The position numbers and the translations under genes were made by a program. Shown in pieces: positions 34,080 to 43,073 of a stretch of DNA of 47,071 nucleotides. The stretch comes from Chloroflexota bacterium (GTDB lineage: Bacteria > Chloroflexota > Dehalococcoidia > Lucifugimonadales > UBA826), in NCBI GenBank assembly GCA_002722155.1, contig PBKS01000005.1, forward strand, positions 4,637 through 51,707. The letters are read 5' to 3'. The notes under the pieces are model-generated. The model was not told the origin of the DNA, did no database searches, and saw only the letters and a list, made by a program, of their open reading frames with translations. Each line of letters starts with the position of its first letter. Within the stretch, counting starts at the first letter, position 1.

Positions 34080-34994
34080 TTAGAATACTGCTATTGGATT
34101 TGCGGGAGATCCGGTACCACCTTCTACATAAAGAGGGTTTATAGTTAGCATGAATTCGTAACTTTCTTCCTCCGCACACACTTTGGAGAGAGGTTCTAAG
34201 TAAGCGTTGTCAACCAAAGCAACCCCGTAGGCGAAAATAACGCCATGTACCGTCCAAGGTACCTGATATTCGTTGGGAGAGGAGTCCATCATGTCCCAAC
34301 CTAGTATGGAAATGTCGTTGGTTTTAACAAATGGTAAGCAGGAGGCGTGTAAACCTGGCCTTCCTTGAGGTGTATTCCATCTTCCCTCATTATCTGCCGC
34401 GTATTTATCCCTTCCACTGTAAACGAAGACTGCGTCCCCAGGTTTTATTTCGGTACCTTGCTCTTCTGCTATGTCTTCCAATTCCCATCCATGGACGGGT
34501 TCGGCTAGGGTTACATACGGTTTTCTTCTATGTTTCGGAACGTCTAATAGTACACCGCGAGTCAAAATACCTTCTTTCCATTCGTCTACCGTACCAAAAT
34601 TTGCTCCTCCATATTTGATCACTTCGTCGGGAGTTTTTCCTTCCCACATGCCGTCTTCATTCCAAACGTGGCATAGAGCATCTATGTGAGTTGTGGCAGT
34701 ACCATGATAAAAGACGCCGTAATAATCCATCGCAGCTCCACCGTTAAAAGGCCTTTCTTCTTTGTGCATATAGTGCTGGGCAGGCCTAGGGTTGTCTCCA
34801 GCTGGAGTGACGGGCAGAGGTCTACTAAGGGACACAACTCGGCCAGTTTTCACCAGAGAAATTGCTTCAAGCCGTTTTTCGCTAGTAATTAAATTTATGG
34901 CTCCAGCAGAACTTTTATCTCCCCATCTACCCCAGTTGGTGTCTTTGAGGTATGAGTCAACCTCCGACTTTGACGGAATATTTCTGTCAGACAT
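34080..34994 (-). CDS. Cyclase-family (kynurenine-formamidase-like) metal hydrolase
   Basis: 304 residues from the ATG at 34994, 9 bases after AAAGAGGAG; an in-frame TTG at 35015 lies upstream of that site. The metal-binding signature reads HGTATTHIDALCH, the family's HGTHxDxPxH variant, with RGVLLDV, PGDAVFVYSGRD and GLHASCLPFV downstream. Family members hydrolyse formylkynurenine, cyclic amides or isatin. The protein is about 80 residues longer than KynB, matching the larger cyclase-family enzymes. It is probably cotranscribed with the GarR-like reductase gene upstream. The substrate is unknown. Confidence 0.88.
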   Translation of the reverse strand: MSDRNIPSKSEVDSYLKDTNWGRWGDKSSAGAINLITSEKRLEAISLVKTGRVVSLSRPLPVTPAGDNPRPAQHYMHKEERPFNGGAAMDYYGVFYHGTATTHIDALCHVWNEDGMWEGKTPDEVIKYGGANFGTVDEWKEGILTRGVLLDVPKHRRKPYVTLAEPVHGWELEDIAEEQGTEIKPGDAVFVYSGRDKYAADNEGRWNTPQGRPGLHASCLPFVKTNDISILGWDMMDSSPNEYQVPWTVHGVIFAYGVALVDNAYLEPLSKVCAEEESYEFMLTINPLYVEGGTGSPANPIAVF

Positions 34995-35036
34995 CCTGAA
35001 TGGCTCCTCTTTCAAAATCTTGGTGATCAGAAAATA

Positions 35037-35930
35037 TTAGTCTGCGATGGTCACGCCTGCCATATCTTCCATAAAATTAGCGATGGCCGAATGATCAGAA
35101 TTACCTTTACCATCGTTTATCAATGATCCTAAGATCTGCTGTACCATTCCAGTTACCATCAATGGCACTCCTACATCCTTTCCAGTTAATATCGCGTTAT
35201 GTAGGTCTTTTTGATGAAGTACTACTCTAAAACCGGGGTCGAAATTTCCTTCTAGCATCATTGGCCCTTTGGTATTCATTACTGTACTGCCTGCCAAGCC
35301 ACCTTTAATAGCTTCAAACACTACTTTTGGGTCTATACCAGACTTTTTAGCTAGAACCAGGGCTTCCCCTAAGGCAGCAATGTTTCCAGCGACGATGATT
35401 TGGTTTGCCAACTTGGTGGTGTTTCCTGCACCATATCCACCGCATAGGACTATGCTGCCTGACATAGCCGTTAACATGTCATAATTTTTATCAAACACTT
35501 CTTTCTTTCCCCCCACCATAACAGCCAGTGTTCCTTCAATAGCACCAGTTTCACCGCCACTAACTGGGGCATCCATAAAATTTACCCCTGCAGCGTCACA
35601 AGCCTCCCCTATCTTTTTTGAAGATGCCGGTGCTATGGAACTCATGTCTATTACTGTGTTTCCTTTCGAAGCGCCTTCCAATACTCCGTTCGGACCCAGA
35701 ATCGCCGCTTCAGACTGAGGGGAATCCGGTACCATCGTTATAACCAACGGATTTTTGGACGCTACTTCGGCCGCAGAGGAAGCTGGCGTCGCACCTTCTG
35801 TTGCCATTTCTTCTACTGCTTCGGCAACTACGTCATACACAGTGACTGCGTAGTCTGCCTTTATTAAATTTCTTACCATGGGCTTCCCCATGATTCCTAA
35901 TCCGACAAAACCTATTTCACCTCTTGCCAT
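35037..35930 (-). CDS. Beta-hydroxyacid dehydrogenase (tartronate-semialdehyde-reductase-like)
   Basis: 297 residues. Rossmann GFVGLGIMGKPM at the N-terminus; substrate loop APVSGGETGAIEGTLAVMVGG; catalytic Lys in GNTTKLANQIIVAGNIAAL; C-terminal KDLHNAI. This combination resembles GarR/GlxR (2-hydroxy-3-oxopropionate reductase) more than 3-hydroxyisobutyrate dehydrogenase. It would reduce tartronate semialdehyde to glycerate at the end of glucarate, galactarate or glyoxylate use. It is divergent from the RraA-like gene and cotranscribed with the cyclase gene. Confidence 0.88.
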   Translation of the reverse strand: MARGEIGFVGLGIMGKPMVRNLIKADYAVTVYDVVAEAVEEMATEGATPASSAAEVASKNPLVITMVPDSPQSEAAILGPNGVLEGASKGNTVIDMSSIAPASSKKIGEACDAAGVNFMDAPVSGGETGAIEGTLAVMVGGKKEVFDKNYDMLTAMSGSIVLCGGYGAGNTTKLANQIIVAGNIAALGEALVLAKKSGIDPKVVFEAIKGGLAGSTVMNTKGPMMLEGNFDPGFRVVLHQKDLHNAILTGKDVGVPLMVTGMVQQILGSLINDGKGNSDHSAIANFMEDMAGVTIAD

Positions 35931-36065
35931 TTCTAAATATCTCCTTACTTATCGTTTCATTTTGATAAAATCAATCTCGATACTTTTTATGTCTCCATAG
36001 TTTTCCGATCTGGACCAACCCCAATTATAGACTTAGATGCTACTCGGTCAATATCTGATTAGATC

Positions 36066-36071
36066 TATAAT
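36066..36071 (+). promoter_or_regulatory. -10 element in the GarR-like/RraA-like divergent region
   Basis: TATAAT, overlapping an ATCTgattAGAT inverted repeat just upstream. No clear -35. It gives a leader of about 75-105 bases before the RraA-like gene, which contains the 9-codon frame at 36146. Confidence 0.4.
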
Positions 36072-36145
36072 TTACGGTACAGAGTAAAGCTGTTTTTTTA
36101 TTATCTTGCTCCTATGTCTGTCTGTTATCATTCGGAGGTATTTTG

Positions 36146-36175
36146 ATGGGATATATTAGTAAAAACGGGAGTTGA
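36146..36175 (+). CDS. Nine-codon leader frame in register with the RraA-like gene
   Basis: An ATG 6 bases after a strong CGGAGG opens a frame of nine codons (MGYISKNGS) ending in TGA at 36173-36175. It is in the same reading frame as the RraA-like gene, whose GTG starts at 36179 after GGGAG at 36167-36171. Either it is a leader peptide that couples translation, or a nonsense mutation has cut off the original start and translation re-initiates at the GTG. Confidence 0.4.
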   Translation: MGYISKNGS

Positions 36176-36178
36176 AAA

Positions 36179-36871
36179 GTGTCTGAATTAACCCAAAAAC
36201 AAATCGATTCGGTTTCTGAAATGCAGACTTGTGCAGTTTCCAACGCTATTGAAAGTCTCAATATACGATCCCGTACCGAAGGATTTATGACCCCGGACAT
36301 AAAGAGTATGTTTCCCGAAATGGGAACGATGGTCGGGTTTGCGGTTACGGCCGTTATAAAAGCATCAACCCCCCCTTCCGATAACATGAATTATTCAAGG
36401 GTTGATTGGGTCGATGAAATACTAAAAATTCCAGGTCCAAGAATTATTGTGATGAAGGATTTAGACCATCCAAATGTGATTGGTTCCTTTTGGGGAGAGG
36501 TCCAAAGTGCAATTCATAGTTCTTTGGATTGTGTTGGAGTCGTGACGGACGGAGGGGTAAGAGATTTGGATGAAATGCGGGATTGGGGGTTTAACGCATT
36601 TGCAAGCACTGCTTTGGTTTCTAGGGCGAACGTACATTTGGTTGAAGCAAACATACCTGTCAGCGTTGGTGGTGTGACTGTGAATCCTGGAGATTTACTA
36701 CTTGGAGATAAACACGGTGTGATTAGTATTCCCAAGGATATAGTGGAAGGATTGCCGGACGCTATAGCTAAAGTGGAGGCGGGTGAAAAAGAGATCATAG
36801 ATGTGTGTAGAGCTGGGGATTTTTCCCCAGAAAAACTAAAGGATATACTCCGTCAGAGATATGGTGGTTAA
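36179..36871 (+). CDS. RraA / HMG-aldolase-fold protein
   Basis: 230 residues from a GTG start (GGGAG 7 bases upstream). The fold-specific GEVQSAIHSSLDCVGVVTDGGVRDLDEM contains the Asp/Arg pair (DGGVRD) that binds metal and pyruvate in class II HMG/CHA aldolases; PGDLLLGDKHGVISIP is the second signature. Homologues are either aldolases/oxaloacetate decarboxylases or the RNase E regulator RraA. An aldolase-like role is favoured because a 2-hydroxyacid dehydrogenase follows after 24 bases and a tartronate-semialdehyde-reductase-like gene is divergent. The substrate is inferred only. Confidence 0.85.
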   Translation: MSELTQKQIDSVSEMQTCAVSNAIESLNIRSRTEGFMTPDIKSMFPEMGTMVGFAVTAVIKASTPPSDNMNYSRVDWVDEILKIPGPRIIVMKDLDHPNVIGSFWGEVQSAIHSSLDCVGVVTDGGVRDLDEMRDWGFNAFASTALVSRANVHLVEANIPVSVGGVTVNPGDLLLGDKHGVISIPKDIVEGLPDAIAKVEAGEKEIIDVCRAGDFSPEKLKDILRQRYGG

Positions 36872-36895
36872 CCACATTCAATTAAGGAAAGTGAA

Positions 36896-37876
36896 ATGGG
36901 TTCGACAAAGGTAGTTTTTTTAACAGGGATACGACAAGCTCTTATAGATGAAGTTATTTCTTATAGCCCACCTGATTATGAAATCGTTGTGTTGGACAAA
37001 TCGTCAACAGAAGATCAATGTGTTAGAGAGGTGCGAAACGCTGATTATTTGTTGTGTTATGGACTGAACCCGTCTGACGAAGTTATAAAGGCCCTTGATA
37101 AATGTCGCCTAGTGCAGCTACTGCAAGCGGGTTACGATAGAATGAATTTAGACCTCCTTACAGATCTTGAGATCCCTTGCGCAAATAATGGGGGAGCTAA
37201 TTCTTGGGCTGTTGCGGACCAGGCCGTTCTTTTAATGTTGTCAATATACAAACAGCTTCTGGCAAGTGATAATGCTACGAAGGCCGGCCGGTGGGCCGAA
37301 CCGATAACTGGTCAGAATACATTTGAGATGGCTAATAAAAAAGTTGGGATTTTGGGGATAGGTAATATAGGCAGGCAAGTTGCTAAACGTGTTCAAGGTT
37401 TTGATGCTGTAGTCCAATATTACGACCTATATCCTCTTGAGAAATCCGTTGAAGAAAAGTTAAATGTAACCTATTTATCATTGGAAGAACTTTTTAAGAC
37501 GTCAGATATAATCACCTGTCATACGCCCCTCACAAAGGCTACCAGGCACCTAGTAAATTCAAATACGCTTTCTATGATGAAGTCTTCGGCAATACTAATA
37601 AATACCTCTAGGGGGCCTGTGGTAGATGAAGTGGCTTTGATAGAGGCTTTGCAGCAAGGAAAGATTGCGGCGGCTGGTCTCGACGTTTTTGAAAAAGAAC
37701 CGGTGGATCCCGCCAACCCGCTCTTGAAGATGGATAATGTCGTGGCCACACCACATATGGCCGGTACAACTTGGGATACTTGGGCGAGGAGAGCCAATTT
37801 TGCTTTTGAAAATATGGAGAGAATACGCAGAGGGGAGGCTCCCAAGGCCGTAGTAAAAAATTTCGACTCTATGTAA
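36896..37876 (+). CDS. D-isomer-specific 2-hydroxyacid dehydrogenase
   Basis: 326 residues, in the phosphoglycerate/hydroxypyruvate-reductase family. NAD motif GILGIGNIGRQVAKR; catalytic Arg in NTSRGPVVDE, Glu in GLDVFEKEP and His in ATPHMAG. The C-terminal ACT domain of SerA is absent, so serine synthesis is less likely than glyoxylate/hydroxypyruvate or 2-keto-acid reduction. AAGGAAAG precedes the ATG. It lies 24 bases downstream of the RraA-like gene and 22 upstream of dgt. Confidence 0.92.
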   Translation: MGSTKVVFLTGIRQALIDEVISYSPPDYEIVVLDKSSTEDQCVREVRNADYLLCYGLNPSDEVIKALDKCRLVQLLQAGYDRMNLDLLTDLEIPCANNGGANSWAVADQAVLLMLSIYKQLLASDNATKAGRWAEPITGQNTFEMANKKVGILGIGNIGRQVAKRVQGFDAVVQYYDLYPLEKSVEEKLNVTYLSLEELFKTSDIITCHTPLTKATRHLVNSNTLSMMKSSAILINTSRGPVVDEVALIEALQQGKIAAAGLDVFEKEPVDPANPLLKMDNVVATPHMAGTTWDTWARRANFAFENMERIRRGEAPKAVVKNFDSM

Positions 37877-37898
37877 ATACACTGGGATAGAAGATAGA

Positions 37899-38960
37899 TT
37901 GATAGCCCATGATGTTAGATTAAGATTAGAACAAGCTGAGGAAGGATTAAACCGTCATGCTTCGCGGTCAAGTCATACCGCAGGAAGGGTAGTAGAAGAA
38001 GAACCGAGTTCGATAAGAACAGAATTCCAGAGGGATAGAGATCGGATTCTTCATTGCAAAGCATTTCGCAGGATGAAGCATAAGACTCAGGTGTTTATAG
38101 CTCCAGTGGGAGATCATTTTGTTACAAGGCTAACCCATACCTTGGAGGTATCTCAGATAGCAAGGACGATATCAAGGGCCTTAAATCTCAACGAAGATCT
38201 GGCTGAGGCCATTGGATTGGGCCATGACATGGGCCACACCCCCTTTGGTCATATAGGCGAAGATGAATTAGGGAAATTGACGCCCCTTGGATTTCGCCAC
38301 AATGTTCAGAGTGTCCGATTGGTTGATAAATTGGAAAAAAACGGCAAAGGGTTAAACCTTACTGAGGAAGTAAAATCGGGCATGCTTTACCACTCAAAAC
38401 CAAAAGGAGACTTCATGTCCATGGATTTGGTCTCAAGGATAGGACTTGAGGCTCAAGCAATAAGAATTTCGGACGCTATTGCCTATCTCAATCATGATTT
38501 GGGTGATGCTTTCAGGGCTGGGGTTTTGACAGAAGGCGATCTACCTAAACATATGAAAGATGTTTTGGGTAATAGGCATTCTGAGCGAATTAACAATATG
38601 GTTATGGATATTGTAAAAACTTCCGAACCGTTATTGGAGGGAAATTCCTCAACTGCCCCACCTGTCATTTCCATGAGTAACGAAATGAGAGAAGCTATAA
38701 ATGAGCTGCGCGATTTTATGTTCGAAAGAGTTTATTTGCCTGTCGATTCAGGTCCAGAAGGTAAATCTGCAAGAATGATTATTGATCTCCTCTACGAATT
38801 TTTGAAATCTAATGTTGATTCAATACCAGTAGAATTTTTGGAGGTGGGAGAATCTATAGACCATGCGATTGTAGACTATATTTCTGGTATGACTGATCGC
38901 TACGCAATTCGTACTGCAGAGTCAATACAGCCCGGTGTTGGTCAGGTATTTTCGAGTTAA
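37899..38960 (+). CDS. dgt: dGTPase-like HD-domain triphosphohydrolase
   Basis: 353 residues. It hydrolyses dNTPs to deoxynucleosides and triphosphate. The N-terminal FQRDRDRILHCKAFRRMKHK, the HD-domain His in RLTHTLEVSQ, the HD pair in GLGHDMGHTPFGH and a later Asp in RISDAIAYLNHD are all present. It is the short type-2 form. The TTG at 37899 is the only start that includes the N-terminal helix. It heads a run leading to dnaG and rpoD, a common arrangement, although it may be transcribed from the RraA-like gene's promoter. Confidence 0.93.
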   Translation: MIAHDVRLRLEQAEEGLNRHASRSSHTAGRVVEEEPSSIRTEFQRDRDRILHCKAFRRMKHKTQVFIAPVGDHFVTRLTHTLEVSQIARTISRALNLNEDLAEAIGLGHDMGHTPFGHIGEDELGKLTPLGFRHNVQSVRLVDKLEKNGKGLNLTEEVKSGMLYHSKPKGDFMSMDLVSRIGLEAQAIRISDAIAYLNHDLGDAFRAGVLTEGDLPKHMKDVLGNRHSERINNMVMDIVKTSEPLLEGNSSTAPPVISMSNEMREAINELRDFMFERVYLPVDSGPEGKSARMIIDLLYEFLKSNVDSIPVEFLEVGESIDHAIVDYISGMTDRYAIRTAESIQPGVGQVFSS

Positions 38961-38972
38961 ATCCTAACCTAT

Positions 38973-38981
38973 TGTTATAAT
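38973..38981 (+). promoter_or_regulatory. Extended -10 promoter with a possibly leaderless start
   Basis: TGTTATAAT is a perfect extended -10. Its last base is 8 bases before the ATG at 38989, so the expected transcript start falls on or one base before the ATG. No Shine-Dalgarno is present. Confidence 0.6.
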
Positions 38982-38988
38982 CCTTGAA

Positions 38989-39255
38989 ATGCTAGAAATA
39001 ACAAGCCCCATTGATAAATTAAAAACGAGATTAGTTTTTAAACGTATTGACTATATTCAAGAACATCTAGAGGCGATGCAGAGAGATCCGCATGGTTTGG
39101 AGTATGCTCCCTGGAAAGAAGAAGTTGATAATATTTGGAAAGAAGTTTTTTCAGATCTAAATGGGATGTCTGAGGATGCTCAAAAATTCGTCTTAGAGGC
39201 TATGAGGGATATTTGGGTTAGCTATATAACCCACTATGGTGCCGTTGATAGTTAA
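38989..39255 (+). CDS. Small helical protein of unknown function
   Basis: 88 residues, not recognised. The composition is charged and amphipathic, with three or four predicted helices (KTRLVFKRIDYIQEHLEAMQ; EEVDNIWKEVFSDL; DAQKFVLEAMRDIWVSYIT). No Cys, no signal peptide. It sits between dgt and dnaG with its own promoter and a 20-base gap to the next small gene. The context suggests a role near replication or transcription initiation, but this is only positional. Confidence 0.7.
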   Translation: MLEITSPIDKLKTRLVFKRIDYIQEHLEAMQRDPHGLEYAPWKEEVDNIWKEVFSDLNGMSEDAQKFVLEAMRDIWVSYITHYGAVDS

Positions 39256-39275
39256 ATGTGAAGGAGCTGGCCGGC

Positions 39276-39626
39276 ATGTCATCGAAATTTGACCCAAATT
39301 TAGAACAAGCTAGAAGGCGTTCAGGCCTGGCACATACAATATTGGTCAAATTAAAGACTAAAGGTTTGTCAGAAGAACATGACGATGAACTTGCAAAATT
39401 GTGTACAGATATTGCAGATTTGTGGGGTGCACAATCAACTTTCAATGAGATACTTAACAGATTCTTGGAAGAAACAGATAGCTGGGAGTCTATCGGTGAT
39501 GATTTCGCCGATATGTTGTCCAATGTTCAGCACATTTCCTGGCATATCGATAGTATAAAAGTCCCATTGGAGACATTTGCCAGATACTCATATTCTGAAT
39601 CTGATAGAAGTGAGATTGATGAGTGA
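39276..39626 (+). CDS. Small helical protein overlapping dnaG, unknown function
   Basis: 116 residues from the ATG at 39276, 9 bases after AAGGAG; an upstream GTG at 39258 precedes that site and is rejected. Not recognised. It is acidic and helix-rich, with one Cys in DDELAKLCTDIADLWGAQ. Its stop lies 8 bases inside dnaG (ATGAGTGA), so the two genes are coupled. It may be a lineage-specific partner of the primase operon. Confidence 0.7.
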   Translation: MSSKFDPNLEQARRRSGLAHTILVKLKTKGLSEEHDDELAKLCTDIADLWGAQSTFNEILNRFLEETDSWESIGDDFADMLSNVQHISWHIDSIKVPLETFARYSYSESDRSEIDE

Positions 39627-41394
39627 AATAGACGAAATTAAATCAAGATTAGACGTAGTAGATGTCGTGTCAGAAAAAGTTCCTCTGCAGCGTGCAGGAA
39701 GGAACTATAAGGCTAATTGCCCCTTTCATAATGAAAAGACTCCTTCCTTTATAGTTGATCCTGGAAGGCAATCATGGAGGTGTTTTGGTTCTTGTGCTAT
39801 TGGTGGAGACGTCTTCAGTTTCGTCATGAAAACGGAAAATATGGAATTTTCAGATGCTCTGAAGCTGTTGGCCCAACGTGCGGGTGTTGAGTTACGGGGG
39901 CAAGAGACAAGTAAGTCTAGAGATTCCTACTTTGAGATCAATAAGATAACCCAAGATTTTTACAAAGACTCCCTTTTTACAAACGAAGCGCAAGTAGCTA
40001 GGAAATATCTAGAATCGAGAGGTGTGGCTCAAGGTTCGGTAGAAGATTTTGCTATAGGTTATAGTCCGCGTGGAGGTGAGTCACTGAAATCTCACTTACT
40101 GTTTCATGAGGTTGACCTTGAAAAAGCTATTGAGTGCGGGGTTATTAATAGACTTAATGATGGGCGAACCAGAGATTTTTTTTGGGGAAGGTTGATGTTT
40201 CCTATTTTTGATAGATCAGGCAGACCAGTAGGATTTGGCGCTCGTTCTTTGGATGAATCAATGCCTAAATATATAAACACTCCTTCAACTCCAATCTTTG
40301 ATAAAAGGAGTACGCTGTATGGATTTCATATGGCCAGGGATGCGATAAGAGAAAATGATCTCGGAGTAATAGTTGAAGGATACATGGACGCGATTGCTGC
40401 CCATGAACATGGTCACAGAAATGTGGTGGCAAGTATGGGGACCGCTTTGACCCCTCAACAGGTAAGGCATCTGAAGAATCTGGCAGGAACTTTTGTATTG
40501 GCTTTGGATCAAGACGTGGCCGGACAAGAGGCTACTTTGAGAAGTCTGGAGTCAGCTTGGCAGATTTTTGGAGAGTCTACTAAACGTTCTCAGGACCCTT
40601 TATTTTCGGGAAATCCTATTAAGATTAATGTCGTATCTTTACCGGAAGGAAAAGATCCGGATGAATTTATACGTTCTGATGGTTCTGATTGGGAAAAGGT
40701 AGTGGATAATGCTTTACCTCTTCTGGAATATCTAATACCAGTTGTATCTGGCAGGTTTGATTTAGGTGTACCAGGTGGGAAGGGAAGGGTTGTAGAATCT
40801 TTAGCTCCAATATTCCGATTGCTAGATCCTTTTGATAAGGAACGATACATAGCGATGTTGGCTGAAAAGCTTTCTTCTTCGGTAGAAACCGTAGTAACCG
40901 CGTTAAATCAGATTCCTAGGCAATATAGTGGTAAGACACTGAAGAAACTGGAAAATCCTGCTCTGCACGAAAGGTCTAATTTAAATATTGAATCTTATCG
41001 AGAGGAACACACATTGGCCTTGATATTGAAGTACCCAGAATTAAGAGATGTTGCCGCTGATGTGAATCCAGAATGTTTTACTCGTATAGAAGACCGGGAG
41101 ATCTATCTTAAGTGGTTAGAACTTGATTTAGAGGCTTCCTTGGTCGAATTTATTGATCCAGTTTTAAAAGAAAGACTTACCAAGGTACAGGCCCATAATA
41201 TCCTTGAATCAACCACGGTAGATTTATGGGAGGATTTCAATTTTTGTATCAGGAAATTGGAGAGTGATAGATTGAAGAGATACAGTACAAATTTCGCCGA
41301 ATCTCAGGATGATAAACTTCCATCTTCTGAGGTGGTAAATGCGATTAATGATCTCAATAAAAAAATAATGGAGATTGATGCTTCGGATAGATAG
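39619..41394 (+). CDS. dnaG: DnaG, DNA primase
   Basis: 591 residues from the ATG at 39619, which overlaps the previous gene; an ATG at 39577 would add a non-homologous 14 residues. The CHC2 zinc ribbon NCPFHNEKTPSF ... WRCFGSCAIGGD has CxxH and a CxxxC spacing seen in part of the family. The Toprim core has VEGYMDAIAAHE near 262 and LALDQDVAGQEA. A C-terminal helicase-binding region follows, about 430-591. It makes RNA primers for replication. rpoD follows after an 83-base gap with its own promoter. Confidence 0.96.
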   Translation: MSEIDEIKSRLDVVDVVSEKVPLQRAGRNYKANCPFHNEKTPSFIVDPGRQSWRCFGSCAIGGDVFSFVMKTENMEFSDALKLLAQRAGVELRGQETSKSRDSYFEINKITQDFYKDSLFTNEAQVARKYLESRGVAQGSVEDFAIGYSPRGGESLKSHLLFHEVDLEKAIECGVINRLNDGRTRDFFWGRLMFPIFDRSGRPVGFGARSLDESMPKYINTPSTPIFDKRSTLYGFHMARDAIRENDLGVIVEGYMDAIAAHEHGHRNVVASMGTALTPQQVRHLKNLAGTFVLALDQDVAGQEATLRSLESAWQIFGESTKRSQDPLFSGNPIKINVVSLPEGKDPDEFIRSDGSDWEKVVDNALPLLEYLIPVVSGRFDLGVPGGKGRVVESLAPIFRLLDPFDKERYIAMLAEKLSSSVETVVTALNQIPRQYSGKTLKKLENPALHERSNLNIESYREEHTLALILKYPELRDVAADVNPECFTRIEDREIYLKWLELDLEASLVEFIDPVLKERLTKVQAHNILESTTVDLWEDFNFCIRKLESDRLKRYSTNFAESQDDKLPSSEVVNAINDLNKKIMEIDASDR

Positions 41395-41412
41395 GGGATT
41401 CCCACTTTTTTT

Positions 41413-41421
41413 TGTTAGAAT
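41413..41421 (+). promoter_or_regulatory. Extended -10 promoter of rpoD
   Basis: TGTTAGAAT, TGn plus a one-mismatch -10, follows a T-run and lies 57 bases before the rpoD ATG, which itself has a strong AAAGGAG. A separate promoter would let the housekeeping sigma factor be made independently of dnaG. Confidence 0.5.
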
Positions 41422-41477
41422 AGAGGGTGGAGATATGAAATTAAAAACCTGCTTAGATACATCGAAAGGAGAAGGGA

Positions 41478-43073
41478 ATGACTACTGACGGAATACAGCC
41501 TGTAGGTGGTGAAGCCGATCTTATAGACGGCGCTTTAAGGGGAAGTAGATCTAAAGAAGATGGTTACCGGGTGGATGAAGATGAGCAGGATGAATTGATG
41601 GAGGAGGAAGACGACGATGACGATGATGAGGATTCCACTGTTCTTGAACTAGGGATGGAAAGTTCATCTTCAAGAACAGATCCTGAAGATGATGAAGATG
41701 CACCTCCGTCTTTGGAAGATTTGAAAGCTAAAGCTGCTAGAGAGTGGGAAAAGGAAATAGGAAGTACCGAAATAATCGATGACCCTGTCCGCATGTATTT
41801 AAGAGAGATAGGGAGAGTTGACCTTTTAAAAGCTCCTCAGGAGAGAGACCTCGCCCGTAAATTTGAGGGCAAACGTTTCGTTGAAAACAAAGAGGAAGAT
41901 TTGCTTACTGACCAGAACGTTTCCCCGAGAGCTAGAGAAATTGTCATTGGCATGCTCAGAACAGTTGGTGAAAGCGAAGACATAATAAAGGCCATCCTTA
42001 CCTCAAAGGAGGTTTCGTTTGATGGTACACTGCCTGACCTGATGGCCAATCCAGAGGTGAGAGAGGCGATTGACGGGATATTTCAAGATGACCTCCTGGA
42101 ACAAATTTCTGCCATTTTGTCGGAATTGAAAGATGAAGACCCCCCTGACAATGATGAGCTGAAAGAAATGATAAAACAGGCATCTATAAACACTAGACTG
42201 CTGCCCGACGAAATTTTCAAAGCCATTGAGGGTAGACCCACATTACAACAACTGGGCGAAATAGTAGACGATCATAAGTTTACCGATAAGATGCAACCAT
42301 ATGAACTATTGTTTAGGCAGCATTTAGAGCGTATCAAGCAAAGGGGAGATGATGCCCAACAGCATTTGTCTGAGGCCAATCTTAGGTTGGTGGTCAGTGT
42401 TGCGAAAAAATATATCGGGCGCGGCATGTCTCTTCTTGATCTTATACAGGAAGGGAATATAGGGCTTATCAGAGCTGTAGAGAAATTCGATTACAGAAAA
42501 GGTTACAAATTTAGTACATATGCGACTTGGTGGATTCGGCAGGCCATAACACGTGCTATCGCTGATCAGGCTCGTACTATACGTATACCAGTACATATGG
42601 TAGAAACCATAAATAAATTGCTTAGGGTAACGAGGCGGCTAGTGCAGGAGTATGGACGGGAACCAACTAGCGAAGAAATCGGTCGTGAAATGGAGATTGC
42701 CCCAGATAAAGTAAGAGAAATTTTGAAGATTTCTCAAGAACCAGTGTCATTGGAAACCCCAATAGGGGAGGAAGAGGATAGCCATCTCGGTGATTTTATT
42801 CCAGACACCGCGGCCTTGGCGCCGGTGGAAGCAGCTTCATATCAACTTCTGAGAGAACAGGTGATTGATGTTCTTGACACCCTAAACGACAGAGAGGCAA
42901 GAGTTCTGGAACTTCGATTCGGCCTAGAAGATGGTAGGAGTCGAACATTAGAGGAAGTCGGAAAGGATTTCGGGGTTACGAGAGAAAGAATTCGTCAAAT
43001 AGAGGCAAAAGCTCTCAGAAAACTGCGTCATCCTAACAGATCCAAAAAATTGAGAGATTTCCTAGAAAATTAA
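41478..43073 (+). CDS. rpoD: RpoD/SigA, primary sigma-70 factor
   Basis: 531 residues. A very acidic N-terminus (several runs of Asp/Glu, about 35-80) is followed by region 1.2 ([16 protein letters not shown]) and a non-conserved spacer of some 150 residues. Region 2 is complete: [54 protein letters not shown]. Region 3 and region 4 follow, ending with [18 protein letters not shown]. These are the primary-sigma signatures for -10 and -35 recognition. The extended -10 elements in this window are expected to be its targets. The following gene starts directly after its stop codon. Confidence 0.97.
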   Translation: MTTDGIQPVGGEADLIDGALRGSRSKEDGYRVDEDEQDELMEEEDDDDDDEDSTVLELGMESSSSRTDPEDDEDAPPSLEDLKAKAAREWEKEIGSTEIIDDPVRMYLREIGRVDLLKAPQERDLARKFEGKRFVENKEEDLLTDQNVSPRAREIVIGMLRTVGESEDIIKAILTSKEVSFDGTLPDLMANPEVREAIDGIFQDDLLEQISAILSELKDEDPPDNDELKEMIKQASINTRLLPDEIFKAIEGRPTLQQLGEIVDDHKFTDKMQPYELLFRQHLERIKQRGDDAQQHLSEANLRLVVSVAKKYIGRGMSLLDLIQEGNIGLIRAVEKFDYRKGYKFSTYATWWIRQAITRAIADQARTIRIPVHMVETINKLLRVTRRLVQEYGREPTSEEIGREMEIAPDKVREILKISQEPVSLETPIGEEEDSHLGDFIPDTAALAPVEAASYQLLREQVIDVLDTLNDREARVLELRFGLEDGRSRTLEEVGKDFGVTRERIRQIEAKALRKLRHPNRSKKLRDFLEN

